The position numbers were made by a program, and so were the translations under genes. A model generated the notes under the pieces. That model saw only the letters and a list, made by a program, of their open reading frames with translations, had not been told where the DNA came from and did no database searches. This document shows positions 26,045-39,415 of a stretch of 64,000 bases of DNA, one piece after another. Numbering within the stretch: position 1 is the stretch's first letter; every line of letters starts with the position of its first letter. The DNA comes from Cyanoderma ruficeps (taxonomy: Eukaryota; Chordata; Aves; Passeriformes; Timaliidae): positions 5,288,417 to 5,352,416 of the forward strand of contig VZDJ01000041.1 in NCBI GenBank assembly GCA_008694505.1. The letters are read 5' to 3'.

Positions 26045-29000
26045 GTTATCCTCTTTGTATCAGCTTTATGTAGTATTTATATCTAGACTACTGCCAGATG
26101 GACTTTGGCGATGGTCTGTAATGTCTTTTGGGCCTTTCATGTATGTGGAAGGGACCTGAATAATTCCAGTTGTGGAATTGGTGTTATGCTAGGTAAGAGT
26201 GTTGTGAGTTTGATGTGTAGTGTTACCACAGTATTAGAGATCATAAAACCATTTCATTCTAGACCTCTCACAATTACTAGTAATTACGTGTGGATCACAT
26301 TGTGTTGACTCCCGTGGCATGCTTTCCCCGTTCAATAGCACTGGAGTAGTCCCTTTTAACTGTGAAGTAATGTCTGCCACTCAGTTGTCCCCAGTTGAAC
26401 TCAATGTACAGGTCTCTTATATAATAAAGTCTAAATTACAAAGAATGAACATGTAGTGCAAGTACTTTGTTATACAAATTTAAAATTGATGCTGACACTA
26501 CCTGTTCTCAACAGTTTTTAAATGCTGTGTATGTGCATTATACAGAAATGGTAGTTTATTTTAAGGAAAGATTGGTTCCTCTACTGACTTTCCTGTTACA
26601 ATGATTTTGATTCATTGAGAGAAACTGCTTCAGTTGATTAATTTCTAAAGGTACTGTAAATTTTGTGCTTATGTTAAGGATTGTAAACTTCTACAGATGC
26701 AACCATAACTTTTCTGTCTTGGTAGATATTTGAAGACATCTTTCATGTCTATAGCTATCAAGCATTTGCCACGTTATGAGCTTCAGCGTGATGTACAGTG
26801 TATTACCTCATTGCCTTTCATAGTGAATAGACTTTAAATACTAAACCAAATTTCAGTTGTAAAATGATATAAAGAAACTATACTTTCCCCTATTTTCGTT
26901 TTAGTAATACTTTATGAATACAGCTACTTAAATAGTGTTATTTCATCATAAGAACACAAGAGAAACCTGTTCAATATGGGTCTAATACAAACTCAGACAG
27001 GATGTTCTTTCATGCTTGACTTTTCACATGAACCCTTGGGTGGCTCTACTTCATCAGCCGCTAACTAATGTATACTCCACATTTTCTTCCTGCAGGCACA
27101 AGAAAAGACTTCTTTACATGCTAACCTTCATCATTCTTATTTTGTAACATCCACTTCTAACATAACTTGAGACTTGAGCTTTATGAGTAATATATTTGTG
27201 CTGTAAAAGTTGAAGAGTACCAGAGAAAGAAGAGGGTGTGATTGAGTGAGTGTGGGGAACAGAATGTGCTCAGAAACAGCACATGTAGGGCAATGTGTGG
27301 AACCAACCTGAGTGTTGGTATAGAGGGTTGTGCCAGGGAATGGGTGAGTCTTCCTGGGTATGATGAAGGGGCAATAAATTTTTATTAAGGGCAGAGAGAG
27401 ACACAGCTGAATCCTTGTATTTAAATATGTAAAATATAGTACTTAAATATGTAAAAAAAAATGGTGTTGGAAGAAAACATAGGGAATGTATACCGAGTCA
27501 CCTTGCTTGTAAAAATTTCTGTGTTTCCCAGTTTCCTTCCTGCTTTTCCTTTCTTCCCTTTATGCCTGCCTATTTCTACAGTGATAAGGTTATCCTGGCA
27601 GTAAGGAAGTTGTGTGAGCCGTAACCATTGCTAGTAGGACAGTTATGACTGTTCTGCTGTGTGGAAGGGCTGGTCTGCTCAAAGATTGCTTCAACTTTTA
27701 TTGTAGTTAATTGTAATCCAACAGACAACAGTAGCAACAACAACAAAATCACAAAAAAACCCCACCCAAACTGAAAGCCAGGAATCTGCTAATTTATTTA
27801 TATTTCCAGTATTTCATTTGCATTTTGTTTACATTTCGCTTATTTTAATGCTTCCATTGCTCTTCATTCTCAGACAACTTCACTGAGTAGCCTGAATGAA
27901 CTTGTAAAAGATACACAATTTTTTTTCCTTCACACAGGTTCTAAGTATTCAAACATATTCAGCGAGTCTCTTGAAATATAATATTATGACTCAGTTATTC
28001 TGCTGTAGAAAAACATACAGGATAGTATAGCATCATCTATGAAAATGCCTTTCCTGGGATGGATCATCAGAGTTAATGGTCTCCATTGCCCTTTAGGAGA
28101 TCTTCCAAGACATTTAGTGGATGCTGTAAAGATGTTGCAGAGCATGGGAGGTTGAATTCTGGACAAAAAAAGGCAGAAGTGATCAGATGGTTATTTTCTT
28201 TCTCCTGTGCTTCATTTTGGTCAGCTGCATACCTTAGTGTAAGTCTGTTATGTTAATTCTTTCCACTAAGAATTTTAGCCAAGCTAATTATTGATTGTTC
28301 ATGCAGTCCAGAGATGGGAAGTGGGATCTGCTCTCTACCTTCATCTCCTATTATATGCCATGGTGACTTTTTATAATTTGGTGACAATACTGTACTTACT
28401 CTTTACTGGTGCAAATAAATAAAATATTTATTTGATAGTATGTGCTAATTACATTTGTGCTAGTATGTGGACTAGTGTTTTCAGTATGCATTTTTAAGGG
28501 AGTACAAGATTCCTAAGTACAAGATTAAATGGATGTAGGTATAAATACTGTGGATTTTGTGTTTTGTCACACATAAAGGCCTTCCATATTTGGTGATGCT
28601 TTTCCCCTCCTCACCTCCTACTAAAAAATAAATCAGTCCTGCATTTTTCTGTATGTTTTCATGTCATGATTGAAAACTCACAGGATTAGGCCTGTGGTGG
28701 TTTTCCCACATTTTGCACTGTTTTATACTACACAGTTTTTTTCTATGTCTGTATTTCTGAAAAAATTTTACTTAGTAAGGTAAATGTGGATGTCCTATGA
28801 AAGTTCAAGGAAAAATTAAATTTTACATTCTCAATATTAAATATTACATTCTCAGTATTCTCACATCTGTCTCTGATAATATGTTTTGCTATATAGATAT
28901 AGAAGTAAAAACTTGAAACAATTGAAATCAAGTCTGAGCATTTAATGTAAAAATAATGAACTCTCTGTAATCAAAAGAAAATTCCCACATCGGCAGACAG

Positions 29001-29455
29001 TTCTAGAACTTGTCACATCAGGGCTTCTTATAACATCCTTTAAAGGATTTTCTTTTTCACAAGTGCTTCTGGAAGCAATCACTGGCTTATCTAGTAGCAT
29101 TATTTCTATGACTTTAATGGTAATCTTGTGCAGAAATGAGCGTCAAAATTACTTGAGTAGATAATTTAAGTAGTCACCTAAATGACTTGTCAGGAGTCAC
29201 TTAGGTAGACTCTCATTAGCTGTGATACTAATTTTACGAACAAGGTATGTTCTCAAGCAGTAATCCAGGCCAGACTGGCCTAGAGAATTATTTTGCAAGG
29301 CTAAAGTAAAACTAGTAATTCTTACTTTGTTTTGAAATAGTATACAAAAATTTTAAACTTTCCTTTAAAAGGTCTCCCTCTTTCAGCAGTGTAGACATCT
29401 CAAATTGCCTGCTTTGTGAAACTGAAATAATTGCAAATTAGCTTGTGGTGTTTTG

Positions 29456-29480
29456 TTTGGTTTGGTTTGGTTTGGTTTGG
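29456..29480. repeat. (TTTGG)5 microsatellite
   Basis: Five perfect TTTGG units followed by a T7 run. A short pentanucleotide repeat, probably polymorphic. Confidence 0.9.
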
Positions 29481-32400
29481 TTTTTTTGCTTTTGCTCCTC
29501 AGCTTTTTTCAAGAACAAAATCTTTGTTGTTTGAGAACATGTAAGCAGTGAGTTCTGGACTGAACTGAAAGTAAGGTTAAGCGGAACGATAGAAAGAATT
29601 TCTGAAAACTAGGACAAGAAGAATGAGCATCAAGAAAAAGAGTGGAACTGAAAGGAAAAGGCAGGTATGAAAAAAGGGAAAGGCAGATATGAATGGCAAA
29701 AATAAAAAAGATAAATACAATTTTATGGTGCTTAGTGGCTGCAGTTAATAAAAATAGTATTTAATTTGCCCATGTGGATTAAGATCAGTGAAAGCACATT
29801 GCTGCTGCTACCAGCTACCATTTTGAGAACCTCATTGCATATGGTATTTCTGATATTTCCTCTTTAACCAAGAGCCAACATCTTGTTCCCAAAATGTTAT
29901 GACTAAACGGGAGAACAACTCCAAAAATGTGCTTAGCTTTAATTTTTTTTGCAGTCTGAGGCTTTTGTTACATAGAAGTAATTGGTAAGATTGCAGTTAG
30001 GAAATATAAATGTCTCTGGAAGGGAAACAAGTTTATTCAAGGCATCTTACATAAACAGGCTTAAAATCACATTGACTTCAGGAGGAACACAAAACATTGA
30101 GAAAGGAATACTTACTCACCTGCAAGCTACACATATCAGTTTACACCTCTAATGATATCAGTACAAAATTTCTGATAGGTGAAGAAAATAAATCTGGTAT
30201 TTCTCTGTATTGTTTTTTCAGACAATTGTTGGTCACTGTTCTGATGTGCTAGCAGTGTCCCAAATCATTGTAAGCCAATGGCAGGGACTACTGACCTAGG
30301 CATTCCTGTGTTCAGGAATTTTCAAACTTAAAGCATCATTTTCAAGGCATGACACTCAGTTTACAACAGCCTGCCAGAGATCAGAACATGTAATTAAAGT
30401 GCAACTCCTAGGGTATCATTCTTGATAATTATTAGTTTGTAGAAGCCTCTTCTGGGGTGAGAGAGGTTTGATTTTACTTGTATCTTCTAATAATCGGATA
30501 TAGGCTATTCTAGGTACAGAGTCAAAAATGTCAGAATACTGTTTAAACTCTAACAGTCCTGCCTTGGAGTAGAGCAGTGGACCAGACGGCGTTTTAAGTC
30601 CTAGTTTTTCAAGTCCTTGTTCTAGAAAAAAATGTTTTTTTTACCTGATTTTTTTTTCTCTTGACCAGTAGCAATGTCTCATTTATTCAAAAGGAGATAA
30701 ACTGTCAGTCAGCTGTCGCTGCTGTGATGACACTGTGGCATGCGAAAGGGAGTGATGTCTGTGGTGGTGTGTCCATGAACCATTTGAGATTTTAGGCATT
30801 GAAAGAAATATAAATAATGGTTATCATTTTGCACATTTATCTCTTTTTCCAAAGCAAGAAGAATTTTTACCCCTGATCAAGGTTTCTTTGGATAAAACCT
30901 GTTTTTGGAATGTATTTCTGTTAATATGCTGGAGAACAAGACTCAGCATGTGCTGGCATTCTCAATTTTCTTTGACATTCATGATTTCCAGCACAGCTGC
31001 CTTTTTTTTTTTTTTTTATAATGGATGTCAGATCTTTGTAATGCCAACAACGATGTCCTATTGCCAGAAAAAAAACCAAAAACAAACCAGAAACAAAAAA
31101 TCAAAACCCAGGAGGCAATAAATGGAATTGATTTTTTAAAAGTTCTTTTTGCTCTTTAAGTAACTGAGGAGCATGCAGGTTTTCAGAACAAGATGTATTT
31201 ATTTGGCAATAGCTGCCGTATGCTTTTTTTCTTCAATCATCTCTCATAAGGGGGGTAGAACACTAACAGAACATAACTCTAAGGAGAGTCACCCCTTAAA
31301 TACACATTTCATTGTGGTGTTATAAACTGGTGCAATGAAAGTGCTTGGCAGCCAGGATAATTATGCCCAAATACATTTTACATGTAAAATAACTGTTAAA
31401 TATAACACAGTTGCATGGTCTTAAATCTAATTTTCAAAGATGTGTGAAAGTAAGAGGTGATTAGGAATTTCCTTAAAATTTGATTATGCTCTCAGAGTTT
31501 CTGAAAGACTTATGATAATATAGTGGTAGCCAGCCACTGCTGTCACTTGGTGTTAAAAGCCATACAGAATTATATGCTTCCCGATGTATCTTTTTGTGCT
31601 GGCTATGTGGTTATCTCCTTGCAAAATGGACATGAATCATGCCTGAGACATGCATATATTTTTCCTCCTTTCTTCTAGAAAGGTATTGAAGCAGCAACAG
31701 GGTAGTACAAAAGCTTGTCACTGCTGTTGGAGGGCAACACCAGTAAAGCCAAGACTGACAAAGGCATTTAGGAGCCTGATTCCCATTGAAATCAATAAGA
31801 ATTGGGTGATTAAAGGCACTTGCATATGTGGATATGGCTTCTGGCTAAGCTGCAGAACAATGTTACTGGGAGGAACCACGAATGGGATGGGATCAAACAG
31901 AACATTCTGGATTCCACTTCCTTTCTCATGTTGGCCCACCCATTGTTTGAACAGTGTTAGTCAGCCCTCTGGCCATGAGCAGTGATGAGTTTGCTGACAG
32001 CTGCTTCTATGTGACAGTCAAGTTGAGCTTTCCATTGACAGTAACCCACAGCAAAGATTCCTTAGTTTCTGTGTGTCATCTATCTTTTTAAAAAAAAATC
32101 TGTATCAGCCACAAATGTGTCAGTGCATGATGCATACTGTTTCTTACTTTTTAATTTAAAGAGATAGTCCTTTCTGCAACCAGCAGCATGCATTTTGCAA
32201 TTGTATTTTAGAAAGCTGCTTGTTTCTTGGTTTATTTTATGTTTGTGTGCAATTAAATCTAAATGTCCCCTGCTACTCTATTAAAAAAAACCAAACAAAC
32301 CAAAAAAAGAGTTTTTAATCCTGAATTTGTGTGGTGGCATGTTTCACAGCTACCATTGTTGTAAAGGTGAGGTAACAGCAGTGACTCTGGGTTTTCCTCT

Positions 32401-34379
32401 CTGAAATTTCTGTCCCGTCTTCTGGATGCCTATAGTTCATATGTTCTGAAATGAAAACATGCTCAGTGTTTATATCTGCTGTCACTGTATTATGCAAACA
32501 CAGCCATCAATGTCTTCTGAGCTGCAGTCTGCCTTGAAGAGTTTCTTGTGGAGCTGCCCACACAAGAGGTTCTGCAAATCAAAGTTGCAGCAGAAGCTCC
32601 CAACCTTCACTTCTGAGTTGGAAACTGAAGATAGAATTTACTTACTGGAAGACAAAAACCAAAGCCCTCAAGAAGAATCTGAATATATTTAAACAGATTT
32701 GTACTTTACCATATGTAAACATATGATAGGTGAGATGCAGGCAGTAATATTTCTGATGGTGCTTAGGGTTAATTGATAGGCAGGTGGCTGTGCTGTTTTG
32801 TAGCTTCATTCCTCTCTGTCTGCAACACAGTCTGTTGATTATTGCTTATAAAAGCTTAGAACTAAAACTATGAAATTATAAAGCATTTTTAAATTGTAGC
32901 ATTTTGTTAGTCTTGATTTTTTTCCCGGATGCTTGGATCACCAGATTATTTTTTTCGAAACAGTTTTTCAGTGGAACTGCAAGTCTGTGAAATATAGTTT
33001 ACATTTAATATATACCAATACTGAAAAGTAGAGTTTCATGTTGCTATACTGTGCTATATTACTTTTGAAAAAAGTATAAGCGGAAAATTATTAGTCTTGG
33101 CAGACTAATAGGAGTTTCTCACAGCTTAACTTCCCCTTAAATTTTAGTATAATCTGAGTTCATGAGAGAATTAAGTTAGGCAATCAAAATGTGTATAGTG
33201 AACGTCCAGCTTCATTTTGAAATAGCAAACTACAGGAGGTTTTGGAAGTTTGGCACAGTTTGTACTGAGATAGATGTAATTCCTGGGATGCTTCTCAGCT
33301 TTTTCATGGCACCTTACTGCTTTGCAATGTCCTTCCAGTTGTGATCCATAGCTTCTAATAAAACCTAAACTACTTAGAAAAATTTAGTGTCTCAAATGAT
33401 TCTGAAGTCAAATTGCCATTTTTTTGTCTATATGGGTTCAGAGCTTTAATGGTAACTTCCTGTATCTACCTTGCCGTTATGGGTGGGAATGCAATGCTCA
33501 CACATTGATCTAGCTAACCTAGATGACAACACTGAAAATACAAAAGTGTTTGATTTGGTTTCAGCTGTACAAATCTGGGCAGTGTCCTGGTACTGTGTGG
33601 CAGCTGAAGCCTTTGCAGTGCTACTTTGGTTACAGCTATTGAGTTTTGGTGTAAGTCAGCATCAGTTCCACCTTTGACTGCAACTTACCAGCAGTCTGAA
33701 ACTCATTCTGAAGAAAGAAGAGATTCTAATACTAATGAAAAGCTTTAATTTGAAGAAACAGCCAAAATGAAAGAGGTGATGCTACATATTATGACTACTT
33801 GTTTGAACTTATAACTGCGTTCTTGACAGGGGAGCACTAATGTTGCAGCATTAGCAGCCAGACCATGTCTGGCTTTTGGGCTCAGCTTGACTCAGAAACT
33901 GTGTTTATTTGCAGTTCATATAGACCATCCAACTACTTTGCTGTTTTCTTCTCCAGACTGAATCAGTTTCAGCATATTTTGTCACATCATATTATTGTAA
34001 TTATGGCACTTGTTACTGTCATTAATGCCATATATATGAATCCAGGAGCTCATGTGATCTAGAAAAAATTAATGTGCACATGACTTTTGTTTGCTTCCCG
34101 AAGTTTTGATTCACTGGAGGTTCACATTTTTAAACTTTAGAATCATGAGCTACTGTAGGAAATGGATTTGTAGAGAATTCCCAAAGTCTAACAGAAGGCT
34201 CACATAGTATGTATCTGTATGTAAACTCTGAGATAAAGTATGCTGACTTAGAAAGACCATGGAATAAGACAGACATGGTTGAGAGAGAAATTGAACTAGA
34301 AACAAGTTTCAAATTATGACCTTGCAAATGGACTAGATATTTTTGAGAAATAGAACTATGGAATAAAAGTCTTTAAAAC

Positions 34380-34880
34380 TCTTCTCAGGAGCCCTGTCTC
34401 TGGGTCTGAAAAAGGGTTTTTACGACAAGCTACATTATAAATCCCTTTTCAAATGGCCAATGCCCTCCTGCTTCCAAGGACGATGTGAGAACGTGTTTGA
34501 ATCCCCTCGGCTGAGTAGCTGCTTGCTTCCTCCCTTGGTATGCTGTTCTCTAAACATCAGCAGGCCTGAGACGGGCCCTGAGAAGGCTCAAGCTCTCGGT
34601 GTGCAGTGAGGTAGAGCACCTGGCAGGTGGCTGACGTCACTGGTGAGAGCTAAAGCATCAATGACTTTCGGGTGCCAGAGCTTTGGAAGCAGATTTACAT
34701 TTATAAATACACACGTTGCTCAGAGCCGGTTGGTGTGAGGTAACGCGTTTCTGTACCTCAATAGGCCTCTGTGCTCACTCCCAGTCATGGCAAAGTAATG
34801 CGAGTGAGCGTGTTCCCTAGTGAAGGGAGATGAGCTGCTGTGCTGTGAGTTGTGTTGCATTTTTTTTTGTTGACTTACAC
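34380..34880. promoter_or_regulatory. CpG-richer patch with CRE and TATA (candidate promoter or enhancer)
   Basis: About 500 bp stand out from the AT-rich surroundings by higher GC and repeated CpGs. A perfect CRE, TGACGTCA, lies at 34632-34639 and a TATAAATA box at 34702-34709, 62 bp apart, with more CpGs on both sides (for example acgcg near 34743). On the plus strand this spacing suits a cAMP-responsive core promoter starting near 34735. Both elements are nearly palindromic, so either strand is possible. No coding exon is visible nearby, so a non-coding transcript or a distal enhancer would fit better than a protein gene. Confidence 0.4.
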
Positions 34881-37372
34881 AGCCAGTTACTTTAGGTCAG
34901 TTGAGGTATGATACTTGATTAGCTTCCAGCAATTCATTTGGAACTTTAAGCCTTTAGATACCTAAAAATCTCTGTGGATATGGCACTAATGATGTAGAAG
35001 CGAGTTATCTGAAAGTGCTTTTATCTAGCGGTTGACCAGGGAAGACTCTTAAGCCTGCATTGGAATGAGAGGGGAGCAGCTGGCAGGGCATTTTTCCACA
35101 CTGCTTTGGAACTTGCACTTTCCCCAATACCAAAATAGTTCTGGGGCATGCTGCAGTGGCCCACTTGTTTTTCTTAGCAGTAAGGGGCTGGGAGGATTCT
35201 GGGGGAAGATTATAAATATATCTTTTCAGCTGTTGGGCTAAGTTTATTATCCAGTAAAAGGGAGCTACGGCTTTAGTATATCTTTATAACTGGCACTCTA
35301 AAAATATAACCTCAACCAAAGGGTAAGCATCTCTTTCTTTAGAGTAACTGTGTTCAGATGGAGTACAATCATAGAATCATAATGAGAAAGGAGGCAAATC
35401 TGTTTTGCTGAGAATTGAAAGAACGTGTAGCACTGTATATATATCAAGAAACTGAGGATAACATTTGCTAATGTATTGAGGGTAAGTTCTCAGTGAACTG
35501 ATATTTACTCTCTAATTTTAGCTACAGTAAGTTTACCTAATATTGGATTGCCATTTGCTTCCTTTCTATGAACATGCACAATTACTCTAAGTAGAAGGTA
35601 GAATACAGAAGACAGAAAATGGGAGTTATTTTTTTCAGCCTTTTTTAGTTCTGAGGAATTTATTATGTTCAAAGAAAAAATATCACCTTCCACCACTTTT
35701 CACATCATGTATTTGCTCCAAGAAATGGAAGATAGAAGGAGTGAAATGGGATCTGAAAAAAGGCTTTCACTTATTAATGACTGTAGTGACATGATAAATG
35801 TCAGGACGGAAACAAAGTCATGTTGGAAACAATATAACTGCAAAGAGGACTAAAGAGTACAAAACTGCCAGCAGATTGCTCAGTATAAAAGAATAATTCC
35901 TCACATTTTGTGTTATAACTCTCTTACCTCACACTTTCCTTCAAAATTTTAGGGAGTGTGGGCAAAGTAACATAGTATTAAAATGCTGTCCTAACTCTAT
36001 ATAGAAGATTAGGAGCTTGTATCTCATGAACAAATATAACCCAAGCTTCGGGATGCCATGGGATCATATTTCATTTGCATCATAAGTTATAAGTGGTCTC
36101 TACACTAGATTTTCCTCTCTTTCCATCACCTTCTACCTTCCAAAGTCCTTCTAAATAGATTACATCTCTTTGGAGTTATATTTGCTTTGCTAATGGCTAT
36201 TTTTGGGCGATCAAATGGCCAGCCAGATCTACTGCTGAAGCTCTGCTTCAGTGTCTTTCTAATTTAGAAACCTACGTGAAAGTAAATTTCAAAGCCCTCA
36301 AGGCCCATTTTCATAAGTGACTGATGAGATGAGCATGTAATTCTGCTACTCTTGAAAAGTTTAACCCACAATTACTTTTTTTTTTTTAAGAGAGACTGAG
36401 ACATGGAGAACAAGTTTAATACATTTTATCTTAGGCATGGTTTAGAATGTAGGTTTCCTCTTTGTTAAAATGAAGCCAAACTTCCTTTCTCTCTGCAAGT
36501 TTCATATGTGCTGGCCTAACTAGAATTTTTAGATCCTCTCAGAGCTGAGATCATTTTGCTTCTCAGGTCATCTTACAGAGGCTGCTGAAGATTTCCTGAG
36601 AAAAGCAGTCTGCTGCCTTAAACAATGTGCATGGGTGGAAATACAACTGTAATAAACAGACTTAAATTTCTTAATGCCTGGAAGGAAGATCTTAGTGAAG
36701 TTGCTGCTGCAAGCATGACTTAGCCCCATGATTGCGATGAGGATGCAGAAAGCAGCTTCCCTCCTGTTAGTACCACTAGAATGGACTGTAAGCACAGTGC
36801 AAGTAAGCACTTGAGTCTTCTATTGTATTAATTTCTCCAATTTAGTTTGATGAGATTAATAAAGGATTCGTTATGTGCAGTTATGCACAGAGAGTGAGGA
36901 AATTGTTTATGATACTCAGAACAGAGAGGAAGGCATTAGTATGATTTTTAAGGAATAATGTGTACTATTGTACTGTTCTGTGTTCATAAAGGATAAATTA
37001 ACACTGGAGCATGTGCAGGGAAAGGCTCTGATGTTGATCACAGGAATGGACAACATCTTATAAGAGTTCATAAAAGCTAAATAAGCCTGCATCTCCATAA
37101 ACCTGTGAGAGAAGAAAATATAGTTGGACTGAAAAACAATATGGGGATAACATGTGGGCGTGAACTAGGCTAAAATAATTTACGGTCAGGTTTTTATAGT
37201 CATCCAACCTTCAATTATGGGGTGTGAGAGTGGAAGCCTTGCCTTAGGACTGGTGAGTTTAAGAAAACATTTTGACATTGAGATGATGACAACCTGGAGA
37301 TTAAATTGATTTTTTTCAGTCCTGTTTCCACGTGGATTTTACAAGAAAATATGGTAGCAATACCTCTGTTTT
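34881..37372. other. Intergenic sequence, no gene seen
   Basis: AT-rich sequence. The only possible repeat is a minimal CR1 tail at 35367-35382. Short reading frames on both strands look like chance. Confidence 0.7.
35367..35382 (-). mobile_element. Possible minimal CR1 tail
   Basis: aatcatagaatcata matches the CR1 terminal repeat, but nothing to its right resembles the CR1 3' UTR, so this may be a severely truncated insertion or a coincidence. Confidence 0.35.
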
Positions 37373-38204
37373 AGAATTCACAGAATTGTTGAGGTTTAAA
37401 GGACCATGTGGGGATCATCTAGTTCAATCCCTGCTCAAGCAGGGTCAGCTAGGGCAGGTTGCTTAGGACTGCATCCAGCTGTTTTTGAATATGTCAAAGG
37501 ATTCAGTCTTCAGACCATCTCTTGGCAACCTGATCCATGGTTTGACCACTCACACTCCCTCACACAGAGTACAAAAGAAATGGGTTTGTGTCCACATGGA
37601 TTTTTATGTGTTTTAATGTGTGGCCATTGCCTCTTACCCTGACGCTGGGCACTACCGGAGTCTGGTTCCCTCTTTTTTGTTTATTCCTATTCAGTATTTA
37701 TACACATGGACAGAATCCACCTGAGCCTCTTCTTCTCTGGACTGAACACCCAAAGTCCTCCTCTGCAGAACTGCTTTCCAAACAGTCTGCCCCTAGCCTG
37801 TACTGGAGCCTAGGATTATTAAAGCCCAGGTGCAGCAATTTGCACTTCCCTTTGTTGAATCTCATGAGGTTTTTCTCATTTATCCTTCCTTTCAAGGTTT
37901 TCCTGGAAAGCAGTGTGCCCATGCGGTATATTAGCCACTCAATCCAATTCTGTGTTATTTGTGAACTTGCTGAGGATGCACTCTTGTTCCTTCACACAAG
38001 TCATTAATGAAAGTATTAGAAGGTACTGGCCCCAGTACTGATCCCTGGGTTACATCACCAGTGTCTTGCCTCCAGCTGGACTACATGCCACCCTCTCAGC
38101 TTGGCCATTCTTGTTTTCGATCCACCTCACTGTCCACTGATATAACTCATACATTGTCGGCTTGTCTGTGAGGATATCAAACAGAGACAGTGGCAAGGGC
38201 CTTT
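37373..38204 (-). mobile_element. CR1 LINE fragment, end of ORF2 plus 3' UTR (about 830 bp)
   Basis: The longest repeat in the window. On the left, cagaattgttgaggttt and gatcatctagttcaatccc mark the CR1 3' end; so the element reads on the minus strand. Further right the minus strand encodes broken ORF2 remnants: LMRFNKGKCKLLHLG, matching the CR1 reverse transcriptase C-terminal region, and then G-S-V-L-G-P-V followed by N-T-F-I-N-D-L. The frame is interrupted by stops and shifts, so it is a dead, 5'-truncated copy. Divergence looks moderate to high. Similarity ends near the phrase gacagtggcaagggccttt. Confidence 0.93.
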
Positions 38205-38497
38205 AAAATTGCAAGGAGTTTCAAGAAGTTGTCAGAAAATGGTTGTTAATAGCACTGAGACAAAGTAGAACAACACATGGAAATTAAGGTAGGAGAGATG
38301 TGGCAACCAGAGTAAAACTCTGTTAAGGGTGAAAGTAAAGATACTTATGTTTTTCAGAGCAAGAACTGATTCTACACATTATCTAGTATACTTTGTACAA
38401 CAGCTTGTATACCAACAGCTGTTGCCTTTTAAGTTGTTGATATAGAAAGGTACAGAATAGAATTAATGAATAAACTTGTATTTTACAGTTACAGTTG

Positions 38498-38624
38498 AGA
38501 AGCTGATCTCAAAATAAAAGTAAGCTTGAAATATTATTCAAATAATACAGAAAGCCTTTTTAAAATTGCATTCTGAATACAGCTGTGTTTCTTCGGTTTT
38601 GCTATGGAAAGGTGAACAGTGTTC
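38498..38624 (+). repeat. Left arm of a long inverted repeat
   Basis: This 127 bp arm, read as its reverse complement, aligns with 39285-39415 with about five to seven substitutions and two small indels (about 94% identity by eye). Shared landmarks are gaagaaacacagctgtattc, ttttaaaaaggctttctg and atatttcaagcttac. It matches none of the repeat families seen elsewhere in the window. Similarity drops abruptly at the outer edge and fades at the inner edge. Confidence 0.92.
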
Positions 38625-39284
38625 ATCTTCAACTTTTAGTGCTCACCACTGTTACCGGTTGGTATTAGGCTGTTTCCAACAGTTGAGTGTAGTGAGAAAT
38701 AAAAAATTAGTGCCCTTTTCCCAGATATTTTTTGTATGCTGTCATTGCTGCCACCACAAAAGTATGCTCCATGCTCCCAGTGGATAAGGCTGACTTTAGG
38801 AAGCAGGATTCTTGGATGTTTAAATTGCAGGAAGAGGAACCACTTGATAAGAGGGAATGGTCATAGTGAGGTCAAAGGTACTGGACTGATAATGCAGAGT
38901 TATATTTGATTCTGCAGGCAGTTCTAGGAGAGCTTAGGTTCTGAGTGTCCTGTCATCCTCTACATTAACTGTGATCTACCAATGACAGGAAAATCAGATT
39001 TCCAAGTTTAAGTGTTTAAGCATATATTTATGCCTGTATGAAAAAGCAATAGTGACACCAAGTAAAGTCACACCTTAATTGAAGAGAATGTAAATATACT
39101 ACAATAAGAATATTCCATCCTTTAGTCTGAGAATTTATGTAGATCACAGTTAGTAGATGATCCAAACTTTTTAAGTTTTACCAAAAAAGTGTTTTATTCA
39201 AAAAGCAAAATAGACCTTGGCTTTTTAGAGAGCTGAATGCTGCCAGTTTCAAATGCCATGCTACAAGGTGTGAACAGATGTTAA
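38625..39284. other. Spacer of the long inverted repeat
   Basis: 660 bp between the two arms. It is AT-rich and shows no transposase-like reading frame or recognised repeat. Weak residual complementarity may extend some tens of bases inward from each arm, suggesting that the original arms were longer. Confidence 0.6.
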
Positions 39285-39415
39285 GAACACTGTTCATCTT
39301 TCCGTAGCAAAACTGAAGAAACACAGCTGTATTCAGAATGTAATTTTAAAAAGGCTTTCTGTTATGATTTGAATAATATTTCAAGCTTACTTATATTTTG
39401 AGAAGATCAGCTTCT
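39285..39415 (-). repeat. Right arm of a long inverted repeat
   Basis: Partner of 38498-38624 in inverted orientation, 131 bp. Relative to the left arm it has an extra aag near its outer end (just before atcagcttct) and a one-base insertion near tgttatgattt. No clear target-site duplication was found outside the two arms. Confidence 0.92.

Larger units (their letters stand above)
16961..34379. other. Intergenic sequence upstream of NUDT4, no gene seen
   Basis: AT-rich sequence with many stop codons in all frames. Contents that I can name are a short CR1 tail (22676-22730), a long poly-T with an ambiguous base (25988-26044), a (TTTGG)5 repeat (29456-29480), T/G-rich tracts near 18470 and 18780, a 16-base T run at 31002-31017 and an A/C-rich tract near 31065-31105. 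Reading frames reach about 111 codons (31650-31985 plus) without any family resemblance. No exon, tRNA or small RNA was recognised. Confidence 0.75.

Noticed and set aside
31650..31985. 111-codon frame on the plus strand
   Set aside because: Translation resembles no protein that I know and the surroundings show no gene structure.
37698..37922. 74-codon frame on the minus strand
   Set aside because: It is a remnant of CR1 ORF2 (LMRFNKGKCKLLHLG), not a host gene.
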